Of a stretch of 64,000 nt of DNA, positions 15,573-23,694 are shown one piece after another. Source of the DNA: a virus; IMG/VR virus record IMGVR_UViG_3300012964_000002, positions 1 through 64,000 of that record; one strand, given 5' to 3'. Positions within the stretch are counted from its first letter, which is position 1, and each line of letters begins with the position of its first letter. Below the pieces are notes generated by a model. That model did not search any database, had not been told where the DNA came from, and worked only from the letters and a program-made list of their open reading frames with translations. A program made the position numbers and the translations under genes.

Positions 15573-16961
15573 GTGGCCAAGGAGACAAAGGTCAACCCGT
15601 ACAGCTTCGAGCCTTCCCTGGAGCGCGCCCTCGCGCTGTTCTCGTGCTCTCGGCAGCGCTTCTGGGGGCGCGTCGGCCGCGTGCTCGACCCGGACGCGAT
15701 GGGGACGGAGGCGGCGAAGCTCGCGCTCCGCGCCGCCCGGGAAATCTTCGCGGAGACGGGGAACGGTCCCGAGTCGTGCGCGCAGGTTGAGCAGCGGCTC
15801 CGCTCCTGGGTGACGCTGGGTCGCGTCACCCAGGAGAGCGTTCACGACGTGGGCTCTCTCCTGCTCGACACGGAGGATGAGATCGACGCCGGGCGCTGGA
15901 CGGAGGAGTCGGCAGTCGCGGAGGCGGTGAAGATCCTCCGGCCTCGCCTCGAGCAGCAGGCGCTCGTCAAGGGCATGAGCGAGTGGTCGGCGCGTGGCGA
16001 CCTCGTGGCCGTGGCGGAGGAGCTGATCGCCGTCTCGCGCGTGGGAGACGCCGACTCGTCCGCTGGGCAGGTCTTCGGCCCCACGTCCATCGTTCCGTCG
16101 ACCGGGAACAGCGGGCTCAAGACGGGGATCGGCCCGCTCGACGACGCGCTCGGCGGCGGAACGCAGCGCGGCGAGCTCTGCGTGGTGGCCGGCGGCTCCG
16201 GAGACGGCAAGAGCATGTTCCTGAATCAGGTGCAGGCGCAGGCCATGCTCCAGGGCAAGTTCGTCGGCTACGCCACGCTGGAGGTCTCCCCCACCGTCCT
16301 CGACAGGCGCCTCGCCGCGAACCTCACGGCGATCCAGATCGACGTGATCAAGGACGGCACCGCGATCGAGAAGGTGCGCCGCTCGGTGGGGAAGATGCGG
16401 CTCGGGACCCGCTACGTGAAGGAGTTCACGGCGCACGCGACCACCGTGTCGGATCTGCGCGAGTGGGTTCGCACGCTGGAGCAGCAGGAGCGGCGCCGAC
16501 TCGACGTCCTCATCGTCGACTACGCCGACCTGCTCATCGCGCCGAAGCGCCACGACGACGGCTACCATGACATGAAGGAGGTGTTCACCGCGCTGCGCGC
16601 CTACGCGCGCGACAGGGACATCTGGCTGTGGACGGCCGCCCAAACGCAGCGCAAGAAGGACAAGCAGAAGAAGGTGACGGGGGAGAACGTGGCCGACTCG
16701 CTGCACAAGCTGCGCATCCCGGACACCATGGTCACCCTCAACTACGACGAGGAGACGAAGGACATCGAGCTGTACCTGGCGAAGGGCCGCGACATCGAGG
16801 GCAAGAAGACGGTCTGCACGCTGCCCGCCGCGTTCGACACCGGGATGGTGGTGCCCGTCTCCAGGCACGGGGCGAACGCTCCGCCGGAGCTGGGCGACGA
16901 AGAGGCGGACGCGAACCTCGCGGCGGGCGAGTCGCGGGACGGCGGCGTGTCCTTTCCATGA
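15573..16961 (+). CDS. dnaB: DnaB-type replicative helicase
   Basis: 462 residues. RecA-type core with Walker A GGSGDGKS (207-214) and Walker B LDVLIVDYADLL (about 310-321). The pattern SGLKTGIGPLDDALGGG just before Walker A is typical of DnaB/RadA-like ATPases. The N-terminal 170 residues are helical. It unwinds DNA ahead of the fork and would be loaded by the preceding protein and partnered by the primase at 17243. GTG start at 15573, two bases after the initiator gene. Confidence 0.88.
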   Translation: MAKETKVNPYSFEPSLERALALFSCSRQRFWGRVGRVLDPDAMGTEAAKLALRAAREIFAETGNGPESCAQVEQRLRSWVTLGRVTQESVHDVGSLLLDTEDEIDAGRWTEESAVAEAVKILRPRLEQQALVKGMSEWSARGDLVAVAEELIAVSRVGDADSSAGQVFGPTSIVPSTGNSGLKTGIGPLDDALGGGTQRGELCVVAGGSGDGKSMFLNQVQAQAMLQGKFVGYATLEVSPTVLDRRLAANLTAIQIDVIKDGTAIEKVRRSVGKMRLGTRYVKEFTAHATTVSDLREWVRTLEQQERRRLDVLIVDYADLLIAPKRHDDGYHDMKEVFTALRAYARDRDIWLWTAAQTQRKKDKQKKVTGENVADSLHKLRIPDTMVTLNYDEETKDIELYLAKGRDIEGKKTVCTLPAAFDTGMVVPVSRHGANAPPELGDEEADANLAAGESRDGGVSFP

Positions 16962-16976
16962 CGGACGGGGGTTGAG

Positions 16977-17246
16977 TTGGGCGACGAGCACGACGACGTG
17001 GCGCGGCGGATAGTGGACGAGACGCGCATGCTGGTCCGCGAGGCGATGCGGGGGCCGCGCCCGCGCGCTCCGCTGTTCCTGTTCGGGACGATCCCGGCGC
17101 GCGCGCTCGTGCTCTGGGAGGTGATGGACGCCGTGCGGAAGATCGACGACGGGGACCCCGTCGCGCGCGAGAGGTTCCCCCGCATGATGCAGGCGTTCGT
17201 GAAGGTCGTCATGGCGGTGGTCGAGGACGAGGTCCCGTTCCGGTGA
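16977..17246 (+). CDS. small hypothetical protein between helicase and primase
   Basis: 89 residues. Hydrophobic centre (PLFLFGTIPARALVLWEVM) flanked by charged helices. A TTG start is inferred at 16977 because no ATG or GTG is well placed. It ends with a GTGA overlap into the primase gene, suggesting it is translated together with it. No family recognised. Confidence 0.5.
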   Translation: MGDEHDDVARRIVDETRMLVREAMRGPRPRAPLFLFGTIPARALVLWEVMDAVRKIDDGDPVARERFPRMMQAFVKVVMAVVEDEVPFR

Positions 17247-18085
17247 GCGATCGGGACGCCCTGGTCGTTCGCACCCTGCGCGGCGCGCGCCCGTCCGGCG
17301 ACGGGTGGATGCGCGCGAACTGCCCGTTCTGCGAGTCGCGGATCGGGAAGGCGGACCGCAAGGCGTCGTTCGGGGCTCACACGTCGACGGGGTGGTGGCA
17401 CTGCTTCCGGTGCGGCGCGCGCGGGAAGGCGGATCTCGCGGTGATGCCGGCGCCGCCGGAGACGGAGGACGGGCCGCGCGAGCTCGAGATGCCGTCGTCG
17501 TACCTTCCGCTCTGGGAGGGGCCAGGAGGCGACGCCATTGTCACGCGCGAGGCGAGGTTCTACCTCGTCGGTCGCGGCATCGGTCCGAGCTTGTGGAAGC
17601 TGGCGCGGATCGGCGCGGCGGTGGACGGCAGGCACTTCGGGCGGGTGATCGTGCCGATGCTCGCGGACGGGCGCTGGGTGGGCTGGGTCGGGCGCGCGTG
17701 GACGCGGCGCGCCGAGATGCCGTACCTCTACCCGCGTGGGATGGAGCGCGCCGGGCTGCTCTACAACCGCGAGGCGCTGCTCCGGGAGACGGGCGATCCC
17801 GTCGCGGTGGTCGAGGGGGTCTTCGACACGTTCCCGTTGCTTCCGGACGCGGTGGCCGTGCTCGGGAAGCCGAGCCACCTGCAGGTGGCCGCGCTCGCCG
17901 AGGCGCGCCGTCCCGTGGCCGTGGTGCTCGACGGCGACGCCTGGATGGAGGGCTGGTCGCTTGCGATGCAGCTCCGGCTGGCCGGCCGCCGCGCCGGGGC
18001 CGTGCGGCTGCCGCCACGCACGGACCCGGACGAGGTGGACGTGGGGTGGCTCAGGGAGGAGATGCGACGATGCCTGGACGCGTGA
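17243..18085 (+). CDS. DnaG-type DNA primase
   Basis: 280 residues, short for a primase. The zinc-binding domain is made by CPFC (27-30) and CFRC (54-57). The Toprim core has Glu in VVEGVFDTF (E191) and the DxD of VVLDGDAW (D230, D232). A strand GRVIVPMLADGRWVGWVGRA precedes it, as in phage and plasmid primases with a compact catalytic core. It makes RNA primers for the lagging strand next to the DnaB-type helicase. No helicase domain is fused. GTG start. Confidence 0.85.
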   Translation: MSDRDALVVRTLRGARPSGDGWMRANCPFCESRIGKADRKASFGAHTSTGWWHCFRCGARGKADLAVMPAPPETEDGPRELEMPSSYLPLWEGPGGDAIVTREARFYLVGRGIGPSLWKLARIGAAVDGRHFGRVIVPMLADGRWVGWVGRAWTRRAEMPYLYPRGMERAGLLYNREALLRETGDPVAVVEGVFDTFPLLPDAVAVLGKPSHLQVAALAEARRPVAVVLDGDAWMEGWSLAMQLRLAGRRAGAVRLPPRTDPDEVDVGWLREEMRRCLDA

Positions 18086-18357
18086 CGAAGAAGCTTCCGA
18101 AGATCAAGGCTCCGCTCGTCGAGTGCTACGCCTGCGACGAGGTGGGGGACGCCTCGGTGCTGTTCACGGTCGGGGGGTCCGCGTTCGCGCCGACGTTCGC
18201 GCTCCCCCTGGGCTGGACGTTCCGCTTCGGCGCGCCGATCTGCCCGCTTCACCCCGCGTCGTGCTACCCTCGCGCGCTCCGGCCGCTCGTTCGCCTGGTG
18301 AAGGAGGCGCGGGAAAAGGCGCAGCGCGCGGGCAAGGCGCGGCGCAGGAGGTCGTGA
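18070..18357 (+). CDS. small Cys-containing hypothetical protein
   Basis: 95 residues. A basic N-terminus, ECYACDEVGDASVLFTVGG, a central hydrophobic stretch (FAPTFALPLGWTFRFG), CPLHPASC, and an Arg/Lys tail. Overlaps the primase gene by 16 bases. The Cys/His set could hold one zinc. No family recognised. Confidence 0.5.
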   Translation: MPGRVTKKLPKIKAPLVECYACDEVGDASVLFTVGGSAFAPTFALPLGWTFRFGAPICPLHPASCYPRALRPLVRLVKEAREKAQRAGKARRRRS

Positions 18358-18449
18358 TGGAAACCGTCCGTCCTGACGAAGTCGTGGCTGTGCTGTGGGG
18401 CGTGGTGCTGTTCTCGCTTCTCCTCGTGGCAAGGATGCTCGCGCCGTGA
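18357..18449 (+). CDS. 30-residue single-helix membrane peptide
   Basis: Starts with METVRPDEV and then one hydrophobic helix (VAVLWGVVLFSLLLVARML) to the end. AGGAGG sits six bases before the ATG, and both ends overlap neighbouring genes by one to four bases, which argues that it is translated. Function unknown. Confidence 0.5.
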   Translation: METVRPDEVVAVLWGVVLFSLLLVARMLAP

Positions 18450-18655
18450 GCGCCGCGCTCGTCGCGTGCCTGGAGTGCGAGGGCGGGACGGCGCGCTCGA
18501 GCTGCTCCCGCTGCGGGGGAGCGGGCGCCGTTCCGGCGTGCGCCGTCTGCGAGAAGCACGCGCAGGAGCCGGGCCTCGCCCCGTGCTGCTCGCGCGAGTG
18601 CCGGGAGGTCTGGGAGGCGCGAAACCCGGACCTGACCAGCGGAAAGGCGACATGA
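18446..18655 (+). CDS. zinc-rich small protein
   Basis: 69 residues with eight or more cysteines in CxxC-like pairs (CLEC, CSRCGG, CAVC, CCSREC), a DnaJ-type zinc centre followed by a knuckle. GTGA overlap before it and ATGA after it put it in one translational run with the HerA-like ATPase. Confidence 0.55.
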   Translation: MSAALVACLECEGGTARSSCSRCGGAGAVPACAVCEKHAQEPGLAPCCSRECREVWEARNPDLTSGKAT

Positions 18656-20379
18656 GCCAGATCGTCCTGTCGAAGGGCCTCAGGCTGCCGGCGGAGGTGG
18701 TCACCCAGACCATCGGCATCCTCGGGCGGCGGGGCTCCGGGAAGACCACGACCGCGAGCGTGCTCGTGGAGGAGCTGCTGCGCGCGAAGCTGCCGTTCGT
18801 GATCATCGACCCGACCGACGCGTGGTGGGGGCTCAAGGCGTCGAAGGACGGCAAGGACGAGGGGTTCCCCGTCACGGTGCTCGGCGGCGACCACGCCGAC
18901 GAGGTGCTCGAGGAGACGGCCGGCAAGATCGTCGCGGACCTCGTGGCGGAGGCGGCGCCGCCTCTCGTCCTCTCCCTGTCGGCCCTCTCCGGAGCGGCGC
19001 AGCGCCGCTTCGTGCGCGACTTCTGCGAGCGGCTCTACGAGAAGAACAGGACGGCGCTCCACGTCGTGATCGACGAGGCCGACGAGTTCGTTCCGCAGCG
19101 TCTGTTCCGGGACGCGCTCGCGGTCTTCGGCGCGGTCGACAAGCTCGTCCGGCGCGGGCGCAAGAACGGCATCGGCGTGACCCTGATCTCGCAGCGCTCG
19201 GCGGCCATCAACAAGGACGTCCTGAGCCAGTGCGAGGTGCTGATCGCCCACCGCGCCTCCCACCCGACCGACATCGAGCCGGTCCTGAAGTGGATGGAGG
19301 TGCACGCGCGGAGCCGCACGGAGGAGGTTCACGGGTCGATCGCGCACCTGGCGGACGGCGAGGCGTGGGTGATGAGTCCGGAGTGGCTCGGCGTCTTCGC
19401 GCGCGTCCAGATGAACGACCGCACGACGTTCAACTCCAGCGCGACGCCGAAGCCCGGCGTCAGGCTGGTCGAGCCCAAGAAGCTGGCGAAGCCGGACCTC
19501 GCCGTGCTCCGGGCGCGCATGCGGGACTCCATCGAGCGCGCGCGGGCGAACGACCCGAACGCGCTCAGGACGCGCATCGCGGAGCTGGAGCGCGCGGCCG
19601 CCGAGAAGGCGCCGCCCCCGCCTCCGGAGGTGAGGACCGTCGAGGTTCCGGCCCTCCCCGCGGCGGACCTGGCGCACCTCGACAAGCTGGCGGATCGGCT
19701 GATCGTGGCGCAGGACCGGCTGGCCCAGGCGCAGCAGGTCGTGGCGACCGAGCTCGGCAACCTCTCGAGCCGCGTCCTGTCGCTGAAGACCGCTCTCCAG
19801 GGCGCGCCGCGCAACGGCGCTCCGATTCCCCCCGCGCGGCCGCCGCCCGCTCCCCGCCTCGTGGCGTCGCGGCTCGGGACGCGCCGGGAGCGGGCGGCGG
19901 AGTCGGAGGAGGCGGGGGAGCTCAAGAAGGGGCAGCGTGTGATGGTCGCCGCCCTCGCCGGCGCGGGCGGGTCGCTCGATCGGCAGACGCTGGCGGTCTG
20001 GTCGTGCATGCGGCAGTCGGGCACCTTCACCGACTACCTCTCCAACCTCCACACGCGCGGGCTCGTCGAGAAGGGGGAAGACGGGCGGGAGCACCTGACG
20101 GAGGCGGGGCGCGCGTCCGGGATCTCCCCGTGGCGTCCGACCCCGGGCGAGATCGTCGCGGCTTGGAAGGAGCGCCACCTCAAGGGCGGGCAGGGCGCGA
20201 TGCTCGACGCGCTGATGAGGTTCGCTGGCGAGGGTGGGCTCGCGCGTCCCGCTCTTGCCGCCGAGGTGGAGATGGCCGAGAGCGGCACCTTCACTGACTA
20301 CCTCAGCTTCCTGCGGACCTCCGGCCTGGTCGAGAAGAGGGACGGGCGCGAGGCGCTGTCGCGGAGCGTTCTCGGGTGA
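18652..20379 (+). CDS. HerA-like (DUF87) DNA-translocase ATPase with duplicated C-terminal module
   Basis: 575 residues. Walker A GRRGSGKTT (25-33), Walker B ALHVVIDEADEF (about 137-148) and a later ISQRSAAIN sensor segment match the HerA/FtsK branch of DNA pumps. Residues 300-430 form coiled coil and Pro-rich linker. The C-terminus holds two copies of one module, SGTFTDYLSNLHTRGLVEK near 456 and SGTFTDYLSFLRTSGLVEK near 544, probably winged-helix DNA-binding units. HerA often works with the nuclease NurA in end resection; no NurA was seen, but SbcC/SbcD are encoded downstream. ATGA overlap with the previous gene. Confidence 0.8.
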   Translation: MSQIVLSKGLRLPAEVVTQTIGILGRRGSGKTTTASVLVEELLRAKLPFVIIDPTDAWWGLKASKDGKDEGFPVTVLGGDHADEVLEETAGKIVADLVAEAAPPLVLSLSALSGAAQRRFVRDFCERLYEKNRTALHVVIDEADEFVPQRLFRDALAVFGAVDKLVRRGRKNGIGVTLISQRSAAINKDVLSQCEVLIAHRASHPTDIEPVLKWMEVHARSRTEEVHGSIAHLADGEAWVMSPEWLGVFARVQMNDRTTFNSSATPKPGVRLVEPKKLAKPDLAVLRARMRDSIERARANDPNALRTRIAELERAAAEKAPPPPPEVRTVEVPALPAADLAHLDKLADRLIVAQDRLAQAQQVVATELGNLSSRVLSLKTALQGAPRNGAPIPPARPPPAPRLVASRLGTRRERAAESEEAGELKKGQRVMVAALAGAGGSLDRQTLAVWSCMRQSGTFTDYLSNLHTRGLVEKGEDGREHLTEAGRASGISPWRPTPGEIVAAWKERHLKGGQGAMLDALMRFAGEGGLARPALAAEVEMAESGTFTDYLSFLRTSGLVEKRDGREALSRSVLG

Positions 20380-20582
20380 GCGACTGGGGCGGAGACGGGG
20401 GGAGTGCCGTCAAGCCCAGGTGGCTCACGCGGGCGGAATCCGTGGCGTGGCACGGCGTGGACCCGGACGCGCTCCCGCACGGCGTCGCCATGAGCAAGCT
20501 GGTGCCGTGCGGCGTGTGGTGGGAGCGGGTGTGGCTCGCGGACGACGTGCTGGCGGAGGCGGAGAGGAGACGCAAGAGATGA
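20376..20582 (+). CDS. small hypothetical protein
   Basis: 68 residues. A Trp-rich body (WLTRAESVAWHGVDPDALP, WWERVWLADDVLAEAE) with a basic C-terminus. GTGA overlap with the ATPase gene and ATGA overlap with the methyltransferase gene. The WLT start recalls the large paralogous array but the C-terminal signature is missing, so it is not included there. Confidence 0.5.
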   Translation: MSDWGGDGGSAVKPRWLTRAESVAWHGVDPDALPHGVAMSKLVPCGVWWERVWLADDVLAEAERRRKR

Positions 20583-22105
20583 GACCCCCGGTGCTGAGGA
20601 TCGGGCTCGACGAGATCGTGGCGGACAACTTCGCCGGCGGCGGCGGGGCCTCCGCCGGAATCGAGATGGCTCTGGGGCGCGGTCCCGACATCGCGATCAA
20701 CCACGACCCGGAGGCCATCGCGATGCACCGCGCCAACCACCCGGGGACGCGGCACTTCTGCGAGAGCGTCTGGAAGGTGGACCCGGAGGAGGTCTGCGGA
20801 GGAAAGCGCGTCGCGCTCGCGTGGTTCTCGCCCGACTGCAAGCACTTCTCCAAGGCCAAGGGAGGGAAGCCGGTCGAGAAGAACGTGCGGGGCCTCGCCT
20901 GGGTCGTGATCCGCTGGGCGCGCGCGGTGAGGCCCCGCGTCATCGTCCTCGAGAACGTCGAGGAGTTTCAGGACTGGGGACCGTTGACGGAGGACGGGCG
21001 GCCGGACGCGCTCCGGCGCGGGCTCACGTTCCGGCGGTGGCTCGGGTCCCTCCGCAACGCGGGGTACGAGGTCGACATGCGCGAGCTCCGCGCCTGCGAC
21101 TACGGCGCGCCGACCACGCGCAAGAGGCTGTTCGTGATCGCGCGCTCGGACGGGCTGCCGATTGTGTGGCCGGACCCGACGCACGGTCCGCCGCTGACGG
21201 GGCTGCCGCCCTACCGCACGGCGGCCGAGTGCATCACCTGGGAGCTGCCCTGCCCGTCCATCTTCGAGCGCGAGAGACCGCTCGCCGAGAACACCCTCCG
21301 CCGGATCGCGCGCGGCCTCCGGCGGTACGTCATCGAGAGCCCGGACCCGTTCATCGTCTCGAACATGACGAACAACGTGCCGCGCCCGGTGAGCGAACCC
21401 ATCACGACGGTCCTGACCGGCAACCACAAGTTCCTAGTCGCGCCAGCGCTCGTTCAGCAGAGCTGGGGCGAACGGGAGGGACAAGCCCCGCGCGCTCTCG
21501 ACCTTCACAAGCCGCTCGGCACGATCATGGCCGGAGGTGTCAAGCACGCGCTCGTCGCCGCGTTCCTGGCGAAGCACTACGGGGGGCACGGGGCGACCGG
21601 CTCCAGGCTGGCCGACCCGATTGACACGGTGACTGCGGTCGACCACCACAGCCTCGTGGCGTCCCACCTCCTGAAGCTGCGCGGCGGGCTCGAGGACCAC
21701 CAGGTGACGGCGCAGGACCTTCGCGGCCCGGCGCCGGCGATCACGGCCGGCGGGACGCACCTGGCCGAGGTCCGCGCGTTCCTGCTCTCCTACTACGGCA
21801 GCCCGGTCGACGCGCGGCTCCGGTCGCCGCTTCACACCGTCACGTCCAAGGACCGCTTCGGGCTCGTGACGGTGCGCGGCGACGAGTACGTGATCGCGGA
21901 CATCGGGATGCGGATGCTCGTCCCGCGCGAGCTGTTCCGCGCCCAGGGATTCCCCGAGTCGTACCTGATCGACGTCGAGCTGGACGGACGGCCGCTCTCC
22001 AAGAGCGCGCAGGTGCGGATGGTGGGGAACAGCGTCTGCCCGCCGCTCGCGGCCGAGATCGTCCGCGCGCAGTTCCGGGCGCGAGGCGCTGCCGAGGTCG
22101 CGTGA
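20579..22105 (+). CDS. DNA cytosine-C5 methyltransferase
   Basis: 508 residues. Motif I FAGGGGASAG (18-27), motif IV as FSPDC (C87 is the catalytic cysteine) rather than PPC, motif VI ENV (125-127), motif VIII DYGAPTTRKRLFVIA (about 178-192) and motif X GNSVCPP (about 483-489) are all present, so it should be active. The SPDC variant is common in phage enzymes. A long region between VIII and X (about 270-440) would hold the target-recognition domain. It transfers a methyl group from SAM to cytosine. With the two TAGT-like genes at 35030 and 35800 it could supply 5-methylcytosine for further modification. ATGA overlap upstream. Confidence 0.9.
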   Translation: MRPPVLRIGLDEIVADNFAGGGGASAGIEMALGRGPDIAINHDPEAIAMHRANHPGTRHFCESVWKVDPEEVCGGKRVALAWFSPDCKHFSKAKGGKPVEKNVRGLAWVVIRWARAVRPRVIVLENVEEFQDWGPLTEDGRPDALRRGLTFRRWLGSLRNAGYEVDMRELRACDYGAPTTRKRLFVIARSDGLPIVWPDPTHGPPLTGLPPYRTAAECITWELPCPSIFERERPLAENTLRRIARGLRRYVIESPDPFIVSNMTNNVPRPVSEPITTVLTGNHKFLVAPALVQQSWGEREGQAPRALDLHKPLGTIMAGGVKHALVAAFLAKHYGGHGATGSRLADPIDTVTAVDHHSLVASHLLKLRGGLEDHQVTAQDLRGPAPAITAGGTHLAEVRAFLLSYYGSPVDARLRSPLHTVTSKDRFGLVTVRGDEYVIADIGMRMLVPRELFRAQGFPESYLIDVELDGRPLSKSAQVRMVGNSVCPPLAAEIVRAQFRARGAAEVA

Positions 22106-22662
22106 GGCCCGCCTTCGAGGAGCGTCGCGTGCTTCGCGTGAAGACCGCGGGGCATGGTCCGTGCCCGGCGTGCGGCGGGATCTACCGCATGACCCTGGCG
22201 CAGCACCTGCGGCGCCGCTGCCGAGGGGAGGGCGGGAAGAACGACATGCGGTTGGTGGAGCGCGCCCGCGCGCTCGGGGAGACGATGATCCGCCGGGGGT
22301 GGCGAGAGGAGGGGGCCGCCGCCCCGCTGCTCTCCCGGATGCGGAAGGAGATCCGGCAGCACAGGCGGCCGTCCGCTGATCAGTGCGGGCAGTCGGTCGC
22401 GTGGCGGTGGTGGGCGCCGGAGTGGGCCGTCGTGCTCGGCAGGCACAGCAAGAGCGCGGTCGTCCGGGCCATCAAGCGCGACAACAGCAGCACGCGGCAG
22501 GAGAAGGAGCACCTGTTCCAGCGCAGGATGATGCTGCTGGCGGCGCGTGACGACGAGGAGCTGAGGGGTGCGATGATGACGGCGCACCTGCTTGGGAAGC
22601 ACGAGATGGCGTGGGAGCTGTTCCTGGCGCGGCCGCGAACGGTAACGGAGAGCACAACATGA
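22102..22662 (+). CDS. C2HC zinc-finger protein, paralogue of the gene at 9392
   Basis: 186 residues. Zinc finger CPACGGIYRMTLAQHLRRRC near residue 21, then a helical region, WRWWAPEWAVVLGRH, and ELRGAMMTAHLLG near the end; the same order as in the protein at 9392. GTG start overlapping the methyltransferase stop. The pairing next to a DNA methyltransferase is noted but not explained. Confidence 0.6.
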   Translation: MRPAFEERRVLRVKTAGHGPCPACGGIYRMTLAQHLRRRCRGEGGKNDMRLVERARALGETMIRRGWREEGAAAPLLSRMRKEIRQHRRPSADQCGQSVAWRWWAPEWAVVLGRHSKSAVVRAIKRDNSSTRQEKEHLFQRRMMLLAARDDEELRGAMMTAHLLGKHEMAWELFLARPRTVTESTT

Positions 22663-22853
22663 GCAGGAGAACGGTGGAGTTCGAGGGCAAGGCTGTCAAG
22701 GAGACGGATGCCGCGCTGCTCGTCGAGATCGACGGGAAGGAGTGGTGGATCCCCAAGTCCCAGATCGACGAGTCGAGCGAGGTGCGGGCGGAGGACGACG
22801 AGGGGACCCTCGTCATCACGGAGTGGATCGCGACGGAGAAAGGGCTGATCTGA
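22659..22853 (+). CDS. small conserved-looking phage protein
   Basis: 64 residues. The sequence VEFEGKAVKETDAALLVEID followed by KEWWIPKSQIDE is a common small phage beta-barrel-like protein of unknown role that I have seen in many genomes. ATG start overlapping the preceding stop. Confidence 0.6.
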   Translation: MSRRTVEFEGKAVKETDAALLVEIDGKEWWIPKSQIDESSEVRAEDDEGTLVITEWIATEKGLI

Positions 22854-23131
22854 TGGCCACGAACGGGAGACGGGCGGACGGCTGGAAGACGTGGAAAACG
22901 GCGTGGGACGCGCTCCGCCGTCAGGTGGAGGCGGAGCTCAGGCGGGAGAAGCTGCGCACGGCCCCGCGGGGGCGGCAGCGGCACCCGCGGCGCGTCGCGC
23001 GCCTGAAGGCGGTCGTGTCGGTGCTGTACGCGCTCCGGGCGGCGGTTCGCGCGCACGGGCGCCTCGCCGCGCTGGACGCGGCGGCCACCGCGGCGGAAGT
23101 CGAGCGCCAGAAGGAGGAGGTGCGGTCGTGA
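22853..23131 (+). CDS. basic helical hypothetical protein
   Basis: 92 residues, very rich in Arg and Ala, predicted to be nearly all helix, with a Glu/Lys-rich end (EVERQKEEVRS). ATG overlaps the upstream stop by one base. No family recognised. Confidence 0.45.
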   Translation: MATNGRRADGWKTWKTAWDALRRQVEAELRREKLRTAPRGRQRHPRRVARLKAVVSVLYALRAAVRAHGRLAALDAAATAAEVERQKEEVRS

Positions 23132-23694
23132 TCACGGAGCTGACGGGGTTCAGGGCGCTGGCGGAGGTCATGGGGGAGATCCACGTCGTCGAGTACAAGG
23201 AGGGGGCGCTGCTGATCGCCGACCTGACGCTCGAGGACGTGGGTCGGATCCTCGACCTCGTGAGCGCTGGCAAGGTCGTGGGGGTGCGCGCGGTGGGAGG
23301 TGTTCCGCTCCCCGGAGGCGCCCCGGCGCCGCGCCGGCTGGAGGCCGCGCCGTCGCCCCCGTCGGAGGCGGCGGAGGCGCCTTCCGACGTTCCGCCCGCT
23401 CCTCCGGCGGATCCCCCGCCCGCCGCCCGGGCCGCGCCCGCGGAGGCGCCGCGCGACGCTTCCCCTCCCGCCGCGCCTCCGGCTCCCCCGTCCGGGAACG
23501 GCACGGCCCCGCCGGAGATCGTCGGCGCGCCTAACTTCCGCGCCATCGTGGCCCACATGCGGGACGCGATGGGGCTCAAGACGGTGGACGAGATCGTCGC
23601 CGCCTGCGAGGGGTTCCGCACCGCGAGCCCGATCCTCGGGCGCGTTCGCGACATGCGCGACCGCGTGCAGAGGACGATGGACACCCTGGTGTGA
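23128..23694 (+). CDS. hypothetical protein with long Pro/Ala linker
   Basis: 188 residues. An N-terminal alpha/beta domain (TGFRALAEVMGEIHVVEYKE, DLTLEDVGRILDLVSAG) is joined by about 70 residues of Pro/Ala-rich linker to a C-terminal helical domain (FRAIVAHMRDAMGLKTVDEI). It overlaps the polymerase gene by four bases and could be a polymerase accessory factor, but nothing proves that. Confidence 0.5.
   Translation: MITELTGFRALAEVMGEIHVVEYKEGALLIADLTLEDVGRILDLVSAGKVVGVRAVGGVPLPGGAPAPRRLEAAPSPPSEAAEAPSDVPPAPPADPPPAARAAPAEAPRDASPPAAPPAPPSGNGTAPPEIVGAPNFRAIVAHMRDAMGLKTVDEIVAACEGFRTASPILGRVRDMRDRVQRTMDTLV

Noticed and set aside
17761-20178. An 805-codon minus-strand frame opposite primase and HerA-like genes
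   Set aside because: Low-complexity Arg/Leu/Pro content and real, motif-bearing genes on the other strand.
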